Assembly: GCF_015500095.1 (NCBI RefSeq)
Contig: NZ_CP062983.1
Location: 2,294,001 to 2,358,000, forward strand
Direction: 5' to 3'
DNA from: Phototrophicus methaneseepsis
GTDB lineage: Bacteria; Chloroflexota; Anaerolineae; Aggregatilineales; Phototrophicaceae
Length of the DNA stretch: 64,000 nt
Shown here: positions 43,853 through 52,623 of the stretch, in pieces
Layout: the number at the start of each line of letters is the position of its first letter
Position numbering within the stretch: the stretch's first letter is position 1
Made by a program: the position numbers and the translations under genes
The notes under the pieces: generated by a model
Databases searched by the model: none
Seen by the model: the letters and a program-made list of their open reading frames with translations, nothing else
What the model was told of the DNA's origin: nothing

Positions 43853-44323
43853 ATGCTCTCTAATGAGGTCAAAGCGTTCTGGCAGGGTTATCTGGCAACG
43901 CTGCCAGCAGATCATTCTCATCAGCAGGCTGTTTACACTTCCTGGGCCTTTGGGGATAACAAACGGCTTCAGGATGAGCTGCTAGCCCTGGTGCTTAAGG
44001 GCCAGAAGACGGCAACAGCGGAAGCAGTGTGGGTCTTTGAAGCGGAAGGTGAAGGCATCCCCCAGCCAGGTGATTTGAGCGTGGTGCTGGATGGTGACGC
44101 ACGTCCTGCCTGTATTCTGGAGACGGTTTCTATTCAGATATTGCCGTTTAAAGAGGTGTCCGCAGCTTTTGCTTATGACGAAGGGGAGGATGATCGTACT
44201 TTAGCCAGTTGGCGTCGTGAACATGAAAAATATTGGCGACGCACACTGCCGAGCATCGGGCACAACTTCGACGATGAGATGCCCGTCGTCTGTGAGCGCT
44301 TTAGAGTGATTTACCGTCGGTAG
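43853..44323 (+). CDS. ASCH domain protein
   Basis: 156 residues, a complete ASCH (PUA-like) domain: a helical start (FWQGYLA), SWAFGDNKRLQDELLALVLKGQKTATAEAVW, then PQPGDLSVVLDGDARPACILET and a typical end with DRTLASWRREHEKYW. ASCH proteins are thought to bind RNA or modified nucleosides; some hydrolyse N4-acetylcytidine. Whether this one is an enzyme cannot be told. Single gene with its own terminator. Confidence 0.88.
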   Translation: MLSNEVKAFWQGYLATLPADHSHQQAVYTSWAFGDNKRLQDELLALVLKGQKTATAEAVWVFEAEGEGIPQPGDLSVVLDGDARPACILETVSIQILPFKEVSAAFAYDEGEDDRTLASWRREHEKYWRRTLPSIGHNFDDEMPVVCERFRVIYRR

Positions 44324-44374
44324 CCGTAAATTGAGCCTTTCCCTATAACCAGCCATAAAACGAAGTAACTAAAA

Positions 44375-44403
44375 AATCCCCTTCGTACGCGAAGGGGATT
44401 TTT
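44375..44403. terminator. Bidirectional rho-independent terminator
   Basis: Perfect 11-bp stem AATCCCCTTCG (44375-44385) / CGAAGGGGATT (44390-44400), 4-nt loop, A-run before and T-run after. It separates the ASCH gene (+) from the convergent small gene (-). Confidence 0.9.
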
Positions 44404-44438
44404 GTGGCGCTATTTATCCGGTTTGAGGATTTATTTGA

Positions 44439-44780
44439 CTATTTGGAATCACCGTCAATTTTTTCGAGTAATTCATCAGCGGCGTCTTCAATATCTTTAT
44501 AGTCATATTGCCCTGCACGTTGTTTTGCTGCAATCACCGCGCTGCGATGGACCTTTTTAAAGTCGCCATAAGGGAAGTTAAAGTGTCCCTTGGTATCGTC
44601 ATTTTCATCTGTATCCAACGCCAGGAACCACTTACCGTAGGTATCCCAGTCTTTATCATCCAGGAATTTATTTTCGTCATCAGATGAAGGCTGTTTTTCG
44701 CTCCAATCGCTGTCTTTCACAACCTTACCATCATCAATGAGAGATTTGGCTTGCTTAAACGCAGCTTGGTTGAGTTTCAT
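44439..44780 (-). CDS. Small acidic protein of unknown function
   Basis: 113 residues, rich in Asp, Lys and Glu, with no signal peptide. A strong AAGGAG site eight bases before ATG 44780 supports the gene. The middle reads KWFLALDTDENDDTKGHFNFPYGDFKKVHRSAVIAAKQRAGQ. This pattern (FPYGDF then a helix with AAKQRAGQ and a closing DAADELLEKI) recalls short proteins and domains found in phage structural modules and in bacterial hypothetical proteins, but no family name can be given. No phage genes lie nearby. Confidence 0.72.
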   Translation of the reverse strand: MKLNQAAFKQAKSLIDDGKVVKDSDWSEKQPSSDDENKFLDDKDWDTYGKWFLALDTDENDDTKGHFNFPYGDFKKVHRSAVIAAKQRAGQYDYKDIEDAADELLEKIDGDSK

Positions 44781-44914
44781 TGTTTAAGCTCCTTATGTAA
44801 TTAACTACATTCTTTTTCAGTATATCATGGGGTGGGTCTGGTGAAATCAGCCATCGGGCTTAGTCCAGATGGCTAATACGCCCATGTGATTAATGAATTT
44901 GTTTATTGGGTCTA

Positions 44915-45424
44915 TCAAGCCTCTGGAAGATGATTTTCATAAATTGCAGCAGTCATCTCTGGCGTTGCAATGATGAAGCTGCTCATCTGATTTAGGGGGG
45001 TTAGTATGGGCATAAAAATATTTTTCCGATTCAACGCGGCTTCATTCCTGAGCTGCAACTCGGATAGGTGTCCGCTGCTATTATCGAACAGGAAATCGAC
45101 AACTTTCCCCAGCGATTGACCCTCTTTAGTAATCACTTTGAGCCCGATGAAATCATTCACTTCTTCTAAAAGCTGTTTTATTTTTATCATTTTCCCCATT
45201 TCAAATATGGGCGACGGATAATCTACATGGAGCGACTGATTTGAAATGTGAATAATATTTTCCCAGAGTAGGATACGCGCACTACCACTCCACCCACCTT
45301 GCTGCACGATAAAGCCCATGAGCTGGTTATTTTGTAAATCGAGTATCCAGTCAATGACATGCTCATTAATTTCCTCATTTTTAAGGAAAATGGGGAGCCC
45401 TATAACATTCGTCCCTCTTAACAT
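44915..45424 (-). CDS. PRC-barrel domain protein
   Basis: 169 residues with two PRC-barrel-like halves: GLPIFLKNEEINEHVIDWILD near the N-terminus and GLKVITKEGQSLGKVVDFLFDNSSG near residue 93. PRC barrels occur in RimM and photosynthetic reaction-centre H subunits and as stand-alone adaptor proteins. The role here is unknown. No membrane helix. ATG at 45424 is preceded by GGAG. Confidence 0.8.
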   Translation of the reverse strand: MLRGTNVIGLPIFLKNEEINEHVIDWILDLQNNQLMGFIVQQGGWSGSARILLWENIIHISNQSLHVDYPSPIFEMGKMIKIKQLLEEVNDFIGLKVITKEGQSLGKVVDFLFDNSSGHLSELQLRNEAALNRKNIFMPILTPLNQMSSFIIATPEMTAAIYENHLPEA

Positions 45425-45547
45425 ATCTCCGGTTTCCAGCAGCCCGATAGAAAATTACCGTATAGGAAATTATTGTTAGGGCGCATCATCTCTCACTTCT
45501 CACTGAGTGGCTGTTTGCAAAGCCTGATGTTACCTGACTATATATAA

Positions 45548-45585
45548 AAAAACGCCCTTGTTCATGGAACAAATTGGGCGTTTTT
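45548..45585. terminator. Long rho-independent terminator
   Basis: Outer stem AAAAACGCCC (45548-45557) / GGGCGTTTTT (45576-45585), inner stem TTGTTC (45558-45563) / GAACAA (45567-45572), 3-nt loop and a 3-nt bulge. It ends the minus-strand two-component operon. Confidence 0.88.
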
Positions 45586-45616
45586 CTATTGGTATATCGG
45601 ATCAAATAATTGTAGG

Positions 45617-46258
45617 TCAGTTGACCAGATGATGCTCCATTGCTATAGCAACGGCTTCAGCGCGGTTATTGGCATCTAGCTTGCTGAGCACACTGCTAAC
45701 ATGATGTTTAACCGTCGAACGGCTGATGACAAGGCGTTCTGCAATCTGGCGATTGTTCAGCCCTTCGGTAAGCAATTTGAGTACTTCATGTTCGCGATTT
45801 GTCAGGGTATGGGTAGGTAGCGTTGGTTGGATGGTTGCAGCGATGAGTTCTTGCGTGGCTTCTGGCGAGAGGGTCGGTTTGCCGAGATAGGCAGCCCGGA
45901 TAGCATCTGCAAGTTCATGCATGCTGACGTTCTTTTTTAGATAGCTGATAACGCCTGCCTTCAGTGCTTTTTCGACCATACCGCGGGTATCAAAGCTGGT
46001 GAGTGCAATAATTTTGACATCGGGATGGCGCTTGAGGATTTCCGTCGTGGCAAAAATACCATCTTTGCCAGGCATAACGAGATCCATTAGGATAACATCA
46101 GGATGGAATTGGTTACACGCCAGGAGCGCGGTATCAGCATTTTTAGCTTCGCCAGCTCGTTCCAATTCATCGACAGTATCCAGCATTAAGCCGAGTCCAT
46201 CACGGACCATATCATGGTCATCAACAATCATAACGCGGATTGATTTCGTCTCTACCAT
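45617..46258 (-). CDS. NarL/LuxR-type response regulator
   Basis: 213 residues. Receiver domain (1-125) with MIVDDHD, phosphoacceptor Asp in [11 protein letters not shown] (about D59), and Lys in VISYLKKN. The C-terminal LuxR helix-turn-helix (about 148-210) reads [43 protein letters not shown]. It is the partner of the histidine kinase encoded just upstream (12-base gap). The layout is as in LiaR/DegU/NarL pairs. Target genes are unknown. Confidence 0.95.
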   Translation of the reverse strand: MVETKSIRVMIVDDHDMVRDGLGLMLDTVDELERAGEAKNADTALLACNQFHPDVILMDLVMPGKDGIFATTEILKRHPDVKIIALTSFDTRGMVEKALKAGVISYLKKNVSMHELADAIRAAYLGKPTLSPEATQELIAATIQPTLPTHTLTNREHEVLKLLTEGLNNRQIAERLVISRSTVKHHVSSVLSKLDANNRAEAVAIAMEHHLVN

Positions 46259-46270
46259 AGTTTGTTTGCC

Positions 46271-47809
46271 TCAAATGTGCCAGTTTACGATTATTTCCGT
46301 TCCCTTGCCGATCTCACTCTGGATAGTGAGCTTGGCTTGTGTTGCCCTGGCGCGTTCTTTGATGTTATCCAGACCCAGGCTTGTCGGTGCGATTTGTTGG
46401 GTATCAAAGCCGCTGCCATTATCACGTATCTTCAGTGTCAGGGATTCTTCTGCATTCAGTTGAACTGCTGCCAAGCTCGCTCCACTATGCTTCACAATGT
46501 TGTTGAGAGCCTCTTGGGTAATGTAATAAACGGCGACATGGATATCGGGTGGTAGCTTTAATTCTGGCGCTACATCAATTTGTACTTCTATGTCGCGCTG
46601 CCCTAGAACGCCATCTGCCAGTTGGTGAAACAATGTACTGAGTTCTGCTTCTAACAGGCGCTCCGGGTGCAGCTCTACTAAAAGTGTTCGCATCTTAGCC
46701 AGAGCGCCCCGGTTCAAGTTGCGGATCTGTTCCAGCCGGGGGAACACTTCATCGGGTTTTGTCTGCCATAACTTAGGGAGTGCTTCTGCAATCAGGCTGG
46801 CTGAAAAGAGCGTTTGACTGACGGCATCGTGTAAATACCGTGCGAGACGTTGGCGTTCTTCCAGCATTACGAGCTTTTGGGCATGGACGTGTAAGCGCGC
46901 ATTATGTATCGCTATGGCGGCTTGTTCTGCGAACAATTGCAGTCGATCTGCATGGTCTCGCGTGAATAGGTCTGGTTGTAGGCTATCGATGTTTAAAAAG
47001 CCGATGATCTCATCTTGCAGACGGATCGCCATGCCAATGTGGGAATTGAGCCAGGGACGATACAACGTCATAGGACTATGTTGCTGCAAATATGCCTGGG
47101 TGTTAGGGACAACAAGGGGTGCGTTTGTTTCCAGTATATAGCGTAAATCGTCATAGTAGGACACATCAGCTTCATCAATGATGAAGGCATTTTCTGCTAT
47201 CTTTTGTGCTTGCTGCCCATTTTCGTGTTGATCGAATGAAGGAAGGCGGTCGTCATGTATGAGGATGATATTAGATAAGTCACTGATCACCACATGGCTG
47301 ATGTTATCCAGAATACGCTTGAACACTTCAGCAAGATCCAATGTGCTTGTTAAAGCTTTAGCCGTGTTTAGATGAGCCTGAACGAGCGTATGCTGCGCTT
47401 GTTGAATGGTGCTGACACGCTTATGGGAGGTGATATCCGTGCAGATCGTGATGAAACCGATTGGCTCATCCTGATCATTTTTGATGCTATCTACGTTCAG
47501 TAAGTAAGGGACTATCTCGCCTTGTTTCGTGGCTAGTTCGACTTCACCTTTCCAGGTCCCTTTCGACCGCATGAAGTCGAAAATATGTTTGCCAACATCA
47601 GGGGCCTGAAATAAGACGTTAGGGATGCCACCTACATTGAGCTCTGCCACTGTATAGCCGAAAGAACGGAGGAATGCGGGGTTCACATATATAGCCACAC
47701 CATCATGATCTGCAATGATGATCGCATCGCTAATGCTTTCTAAGGCCTTGTTCGTCGTCGCTAGTTTCTCATAAATATAGGCTTGTTGATGAATCGTCTT
47801 ATCTTTCAT
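46271..47809 (-). CDS. Cytoplasmic sensor histidine kinase, PAS-GAF-HisKA_3-HATPase (NarX/DegS type)
   Basis: 512 residues with no membrane helix. PAS domain (about 15-130: AIIIADHDGVAIYVNPAFLRSFGYT), GAF domain (about 150-310), HisKA_3 dimerisation helix with phosphorylated His in LARYLHDAVSQTLF (about 330), and a HATPase domain (N-box ALNNIVKHSGAS, G-boxes DNGSGFD and LGLDNIKERA). The ligand of PAS/GAF is unknown; redox or a small molecule is possible. It forms an operon with the response regulator. Confidence 0.95.
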   Translation of the reverse strand: MKDKTIHQQAYIYEKLATTNKALESISDAIIIADHDGVAIYVNPAFLRSFGYTVAELNVGGIPNVLFQAPDVGKHIFDFMRSKGTWKGEVELATKQGEIVPYLLNVDSIKNDQDEPIGFITICTDITSHKRVSTIQQAQHTLVQAHLNTAKALTSTLDLAEVFKRILDNISHVVISDLSNIILIHDDRLPSFDQHENGQQAQKIAENAFIIDEADVSYYDDLRYILETNAPLVVPNTQAYLQQHSPMTLYRPWLNSHIGMAIRLQDEIIGFLNIDSLQPDLFTRDHADRLQLFAEQAAIAIHNARLHVHAQKLVMLEERQRLARYLHDAVSQTLFSASLIAEALPKLWQTKPDEVFPRLEQIRNLNRGALAKMRTLLVELHPERLLEAELSTLFHQLADGVLGQRDIEVQIDVAPELKLPPDIHVAVYYITQEALNNIVKHSGASLAAVQLNAEESLTLKIRDNGSGFDTQQIAPTSLGLDNIKERARATQAKLTIQSEIGKGTEIIVNWHI

Positions 47810-48120
47810 TGTGGATAAGTCCCGTATCTATCCCCAGGTCATCATGAAAGAAAGTGTTTGGTGTTTGTGTAACGTGATCTGAGAGGTTGTCGATTTTCTG
47901 ACGATAACAGCCTCAATATATCGCCTTTATATGGGTAGGAACTAAACACATTTATATAAATGGATATACGACTTCAAATATACATAAAATTCTTTCGCGC
48001 TGATCTCCATATTAGGGCAGCTAAATGAAGGCGAAATGAGGCAGATGGCCCCTTACGAATGGGTCAACTGATTAATGATGAGGTCAGTGCTATCTGTTCT
48101 GGAAGGTCCCTGATGCGTGC
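47810..48120. other. Intergenic region upstream of the histidine kinase gene
   Basis: 311 bases between two minus-strand genes. An AT-rich core (about 47935-47990) must hold the kinase promoter; on the minus strand TTGAAG (47972-47977) and TATAAA (47951-47956) are the best boxes, but their 15-bp spacing is short. No coding frame or structured RNA was seen. Confidence 0.35.
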
Positions 48121-49164
48121 TTACAAACGATCATAGTGAATGCGCTTGATCGTCTTAACAAGCGTATCTGATATGTCATGAATTGTGACGAAGGGGAGCT
48201 GGTGGAAGGCATCTGTCTGTGGGATGCTGTTAGTGACGTAGAGATGCTGTAAGTGGTAATTTTCTTGCAATTCAATAAGGCGACCAAAGGCCTTATCGGT
48301 GCATAAATTGTGGGAAACCGCAATGAGTACTTCCGCAATGCCGTACTCCTCGACTAACTTCTGAACAGCAGCGAAGATCGTTCCGCCACTGCTCATCATA
48401 TCATCAACGATAATGGCGACGCGTTTATCTGCCAGATCACCGATAATTTGTGTGATTTCAGTCTGCTCTTGCTCAGGATGATATTTGGAGGCAATCGCTA
48501 CTTTAAGGTCCAGCGCATGACCAAGATGCGTCACGAACTTGGATGCACCGACATCTGGCGCAACCAATACCACATCCTTACGACCGCGATATACCGCAAA
48601 TAGGTCTTCGTAGTAATCCTGTGCTTCCAATACGTCGACGGGAATGCCGCTGTAAAAGCCATGAATTTGCTGATAGTGCGGGTGCCATGTTACCAGTCGG
48701 TCAATGCCGGACGTGATTGCAAGGTCGGCCATCAGCCGGGCTGTGGTTGGCTCTCGCTGAAAACGTGTTGGCTTATCTTGACGAGCATAAGCCAGATAGG
48801 GCAGCATCGCCGTGATTTTATGTGCGCCCCATTCCCGGAATGTGCGTGCAGCAATACAGAGGGCCAGGTAGTTTTCGCTAACAGAATGTTCGTCATGGGG
48901 GTCGTACAGGGCTTGCAAGAGAAAAACATCGCATCCACTCACGTCCGTATCTAACCGGACGCCAATCTCAGAATCTGAGAAGTGGAAGTCGATGTTCTCC
49001 AGGTAAGGCAGCGGCCTATCCGACCCATCGTCGGCCAGCTCTTCTTTCAATCGGGCGACGATAGGCCGGGCCAGGTATGTTGCCGGTGTACATCCAGCGA
49101 TGATGAGTTTTCCCCGTGGGGAGCGTTCGACGAGTCTGATGTGATCACCGACATTATTATTCAT
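48121..49164 (-). CDS. prs: Ribose-phosphate pyrophosphokinase (PRPP synthetase)
   Basis: 347 residues. It makes PRPP from ribose 5-phosphate and ATP for nucleotide, His and Trp synthesis. Landmarks are FSDSEIGVRLD (substrate region), PYLAYARQDKPTRFQREPTTARL (the flexible catalytic loop), LVAPDVGASKF and the PRPP loop AIIVDDMMSSGGTI. It is a little longer than the usual 310-320 residues owing to an N-terminal extension of about 15 residues and scattered insertions. It starts six bases after the LysM/GerMN gene, so both are probably co-transcribed. Confidence 0.93.
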   Translation of the reverse strand: MNNNVGDHIRLVERSPRGKLIIAGCTPATYLARPIVARLKEELADDGSDRPLPYLENIDFHFSDSEIGVRLDTDVSGCDVFLLQALYDPHDEHSVSENYLALCIAARTFREWGAHKITAMLPYLAYARQDKPTRFQREPTTARLMADLAITSGIDRLVTWHPHYQQIHGFYSGIPVDVLEAQDYYEDLFAVYRGRKDVVLVAPDVGASKFVTHLGHALDLKVAIASKYHPEQEQTEITQIIGDLADKRVAIIVDDMMSSGGTIFAAVQKLVEEYGIAEVLIAVSHNLCTDKAFGRLIELQENYHLQHLYVTNSIPQTDAFHQLPFVTIHDISDTLVKTIKRIHYDRL

Positions 49165-49170
49165 GTGTTG

Positions 49171-50460
49171 CTATGCACCCGACAGAAGTTGGTCAAGTGG
49201 TTCCCCATTGATGGTGATGTCTACACTGTCGATTGTACTATATTGCAGCGCAGTTTGCTGCAAGATGCTTTCAATGCGAGGGTTATCGCAAGCGCCCGCT
49301 AAACTGAGTTCGCCTGATAGCTCGATTTGGGCGTTTCCACCAATGATATCAATCCCATCGACGCTTAAGTCAGAGTTATAGAAGGGATTATATAAACCGG
49401 ACTGCCCATAGTATTGCTCATTGTTCTCGAACAGGTACGTTAGGGCGGCAGTCAGAGGTGCGATGGTGGGTTCGATTGCGACTTCTACAGGCACAAGGCT
49501 ATCGCCACAGCCAATCTCTTCGCCCGTTGCGCCCGCGTCTTCTAGCGCGATCAAGTAAATATTGGTGCGCTCAAAGAGGTTGCTATCGGGTTCTTCTGTC
49601 GGTGTTCCTGTTGTGACTTCGAATACCTCTGAGATTGTTTCTTCGTTATCTAATACAACGACGAATACCCATTCATCACCAGCATCGACATCGGACGGAA
49701 TGCGCCCGTCAGCAACTAGATTCCCGTTGGCATCCGTCGTGGTCGTTTCAATCACGCTGTATTCAGATTCATAAGGCCCAACACCAATCTCAACCTGCGT
49801 ATTTGCTGGGAATCCAGAAGCGGTAATCTCGACTTGTGTTCCTGCTGGGCCGCTCAATGGGCTGATTGAGACGGATTGTTCACCAGTTGCAGGCGTGTCA
49901 TCCTCACCCTGCGGAATTTGTAGGATCTGGCCCGGATAAATTACTGAACGATTTTCAATTTCCGGGTTGGCTTCCATCAGGGCATCAACGGTTGTATTGC
50001 ATGCCACCGCGATGCTGTAAAGATAGTCCCCACCCAGGACCGTATAGGATGATCCGCAGGGCGATTCATCCGGTGCGGTTGGGTCGCCTGGTTGTGCTGT
50101 TTCAGAGCCACACATGATGACGGTACTGCCATCTTCAGACACGCGATAGTCATAGGTCACGCCTGAATAGGTCACATCGAACTGATAGCCTGGTGTGATG
50201 ACTTGTGCGTACATTTCCCCAGGTTGGGGGCAGCCCAAGCTGGAATCCGAGTATTGGCGTTCCTGCCACGTGTACGACGTGATGGTTGTGAGCGTTACCG
50301 TCTGGCCTGTGCGTGTGCTCAGGTCATCGAGGGCATATTGGATTTGATCAGGGGCCGATAGGTCTGTTTCCTGTGCCAGAGCGGGCACTGTCAGGACGAG
50401 CATCAGTGATAAGAGGAGCAGTCTGAAGAATCCTTTGGAGAATTTTCGTAGTATTTGCAT
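49171..50460 (-). CDS. Secreted LysM and GerMN-like domain protein
   Basis: 429 residues from ATG at 50460, taken as start because the signal peptide follows at once (FFRLLLLSLMLVLTVPALA, cut near AQ); a longer frame begins at 50502. Residues about 30-115 form an unknown domain with two Cys. A LysM domain lies near 135-185 (YTVLGGDYLYSIAVACNTTVDALMEANP, PGQILQIP). An Ig/IPT-like domain follows (about 200-290). The C-terminus (about 310-429) fits GerMN: LVPVEVAIEPTIAPLTAALTYL, then NAQIELSGELS. It probably binds peptidoglycan. Being in one transcript with prs is unexpected. Confidence 0.85.
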   Translation of the reverse strand: MQILRKFSKGFFRLLLLSLMLVLTVPALAQETDLSAPDQIQYALDDLSTRTGQTVTLTTITSYTWQERQYSDSSLGCPQPGEMYAQVITPGYQFDVTYSGVTYDYRVSEDGSTVIMCGSETAQPGDPTAPDESPCGSSYTVLGGDYLYSIAVACNTTVDALMEANPEIENRSVIYPGQILQIPQGEDDTPATGEQSVSISPLSGPAGTQVEITASGFPANTQVEIGVGPYESEYSVIETTTTDANGNLVADGRIPSDVDAGDEWVFVVVLDNEETISEVFEVTTGTPTEEPDSNLFERTNIYLIALEDAGATGEEIGCGDSLVPVEVAIEPTIAPLTAALTYLFENNEQYYGQSGLYNPFYNSDLSVDGIDIIGGNAQIELSGELSLAGACDNPRIESILQQTALQYSTIDSVDITINGEPLDQLLSGA

Positions 50461-50515
50461 AAAGGGGGTTCCTTTCTCATGAAGTGTGAAGTGTCTATTC
50501 AAATGTGTATCTTAA

Positions 50516-50535
50516 GGGCGCTCATCAAAGCGCCC
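50516..50535 (-). terminator. Possible terminator of the transketolase operon
   Basis: Stem GGGCGCT/AGCGCCC (7 bp, 6-nt loop) between the transketolase stop (50582) and the next minus-strand gene. The T-tract is poor, so termination may be partial. Confidence 0.35.
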
Positions 50536-50581
50536 GTGTTCTTGGGGGGATATCGGGTGTCAGGAGGCAATGGGATATGAG

Positions 50582-51547
50582 TTACGCTTTTTTATCAATG
50601 ACCGATTCGACCTCGTGAATGATATGTTCAGGGGAAAGACCATATTTCTTGAAGAGATCATTCGGGTCGCCAGATTCCGCGTAGGTATCCATAATAGCCA
50701 CAAAGCCTACTGGCACAGGATGTTCTTTGACGACAACCTGGGCGACAGCAGCACCTAAGCCGCCCGTAATGGTGTGTTCTTCTGCGGTGACGATAGCGCC
50801 TGTCTCATTGGCTGCCTTAATGACAGCTATCTGGTCAAGTGGTTTAACAGCATGCATATCTAGCACACGTGCCTCAATGCCTTTGTTACTGAGATGCTGT
50901 GCAGCTTCTAGCGCGGCTGCGACCATCAGACCACAGGCGATAATAGTCACATCATCCCCATCTCGCACTCGCACAGCTTTGCCAATCTCAAACCGGGTAT
51001 CGCTGCTATACACCTTTGGCGCATCCGGGCGGCCTGTCCGCAGGTAAACAGGGCCTTCGTGTTCAAACATGGCGCGTGTGGCCCATGCGGCGGCTTGTTC
51101 ATCTGCCGGGACGAGTACCGTAAAGTTAGGCAAAGAGGCTGCCAGGGCCAAATCTTCGATCGCCATCTGGCTTGCACCGTCTTCGCCCAGGCTGATACCA
51201 CTATGTGAGCCGACGAGCTTCACGTCCAGGTGCGGATAGGCGATGCTCATACGGATCTGATCATACGCATTACAGAGCAAGAACACCGCGAAGCTTGACG
51301 CTAACGCTTGCTTACCACTTGCAGCTAAGCCGCTCGCCACACCGACGAGGTTACTCTCTGCAATGCCCACGTTGAAAAATCGCTCTGGGAAGGTCTCTCG
51401 AAAGGCCTGTGTGCGTGTGGAATCACTGACGTCGCCATCAACGACGACGATATTCTGGTTTTCATGGCCAAGTTTTTCCAACGCTTCGCCAAAGGCGTCT
51501 CTCGTAGCAGCGCCATATTCCAGACCGATACTTTTGCCGATATCCAT
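50582..51547 (-). CDS. Transketolase, C-terminal subunit
   Basis: 321 residues covering the pyrimidine-binding and C-terminal domains of transketolase. Visible parts are IVVVDGDVSDSTRT near residue 35, FFNVGIAESNLVGVASGLA (with the catalytic Glu that activates thiamine diphosphate), SHSGISLGEDGASQMAIEDLA, and EEHTITGGLGAAVAQVV. It works with the N-terminal subunit encoded three bases upstream. Transfers two-carbon units in the pentose phosphate pathway, supplying or draining ribose 5-phosphate used by Prs and PdxS. Confidence 0.95.
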   Translation of the reverse strand: MDIGKSIGLEYGAATRDAFGEALEKLGHENQNIVVVDGDVSDSTRTQAFRETFPERFFNVGIAESNLVGVASGLAASGKQALASSFAVFLLCNAYDQIRMSIAYPHLDVKLVGSHSGISLGEDGASQMAIEDLALAASLPNFTVLVPADEQAAAWATRAMFEHEGPVYLRTGRPDAPKVYSSDTRFEIGKAVRVRDGDDVTIIACGLMVAAALEAAQHLSNKGIEARVLDMHAVKPLDQIAVIKAANETGAIVTAEEHTITGGLGAAVAQVVVKEHPVPVGFVAIMDTYAESGDPNDLFKKYGLSPEHIIHEVESVIDKKA

Positions 51548-51550
51548 GGC

Positions 51551-52426
51551 CTATGCTCCTTCCAGTTTGGCATACATTGCGTCTAACTCAGCGATAGCTG
51601 TCTTGGCCTGATCCTCTGAGAGGGCTTTACCGTGTAGGCGATTGGTGTCGTTTGCTTCGAAGGGCGAAAGTCCCTTGCCTTTCTTCGTGTTGGCAATGAT
51701 GATCTGTGGCTGGTTAACCACGCTTTTCATCATTTCCAGGCTGCTGACCACCTTATTCATATCGTGGCCGTCAATCTCATGGGTATACCAGCCGAAGGCC
51801 CGCCACTTATCGCCAGGTGGTGTTAGGGCGGGCATCACTTCTTCGACGGGGCCTGTTTGCTGGAACTTGTTGTAATCTAGAATGAGCGTCAGGTTATCAA
51901 CCTGATACTTGGCCGCTGCCATCGTCGCTTCCCAGATTTGCCCTTCGTCCGATTCCCCATCGCCAATAAGCACGTAAACACGGTAATGACGTCCGTCAAC
52001 GCGGGCCGCCAGGGCGTGGCCTAAACCAATAGATAAGCCCTGACCAAGGGACCCTGTAGAGGCTTCGACGCCTGGGAGAACACGCATATTGGGATGGCCT
52101 TCTATGGGGCTATCTGTCTCTCGCAGGGTAGACAGTAGCGCCGGGTCGAAGTACCCCGCTTCTGCCAGGGTCACATATAAGCCAGGTGCACCATGCCCTT
52201 TACTTAAAATAAAGCGATCTCGCTCCGGCCAATCCGGGCGCTTGGGGTCGTAATTCATCACCCCACTGAAGTAAAGCCCAGTCAGGATGTCGATCATAGA
52301 TAAAGAGCTTGATGGGTGACCCGACCCGGCTTTTGTCGTGATTTCGATGATTTGTTGACTTAACTTGTGAGAAATTCTCTGGAGTTCGCCAATAGAATGG
52401 CGATTGAGATCCGTTGTTTGAGGCAT
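51551..52426 (-). CDS. Transketolase, N-terminal subunit
   Basis: 291 residues, the thiamine-diphosphate (PP) domain half. Landmarks are AGSGHPSSSLSMIDILTGLYF, FILSKGHGAPGLYVTLAEAG, the EASTGSLGQGLSIGLGHALA loop, and the metal/cofactor motif GDGESDEGQIWEA followed by NK. A strong AAGGAG site lies seven bases before ATG 52426. Split transketolases are standard in archaea and many Chloroflexota, so this is not a broken gene. Confidence 0.95.
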   Translation of the reverse strand: MPQTTDLNRHSIGELQRISHKLSQQIIEITTKAGSGHPSSSLSMIDILTGLYFSGVMNYDPKRPDWPERDRFILSKGHGAPGLYVTLAEAGYFDPALLSTLRETDSPIEGHPNMRVLPGVEASTGSLGQGLSIGLGHALAARVDGRHYRVYVLIGDGESDEGQIWEATMAAAKYQVDNLTLILDYNKFQQTGPVEEVMPALTPPGDKWRAFGWYTHEIDGHDMNKVVSSLEMMKSVVNQPQIIIANTKKGKGLSPFEANDTNRLHGKALSEDQAKTAIAELDAMYAKLEGA

Positions 52427-52623
52427 GACAGGCTCCTTCGGAGCTGTTTGCAGACAGATTCAGTCCAAACTTCTACTGTCAGCGTATGTCTAATCAGTTA
52501 AAGAGACGTGTGCGAGGCTTATTCAGCGAGTTAGATTAGATGAGTTTTTGTATAGTGTAGCTGTATAAAGGGGTATAAAGAGGCCATATGAAGCCATACG
52601 ACCTGTTTTTTATGTCTGCTTAG

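Noticed and set aside
50582-52426. Transketolase broken by a frameshift
   Set aside because: Both halves have own starts, a strong ribosome site for the first, and intact domain boundaries as in known split transketolases.
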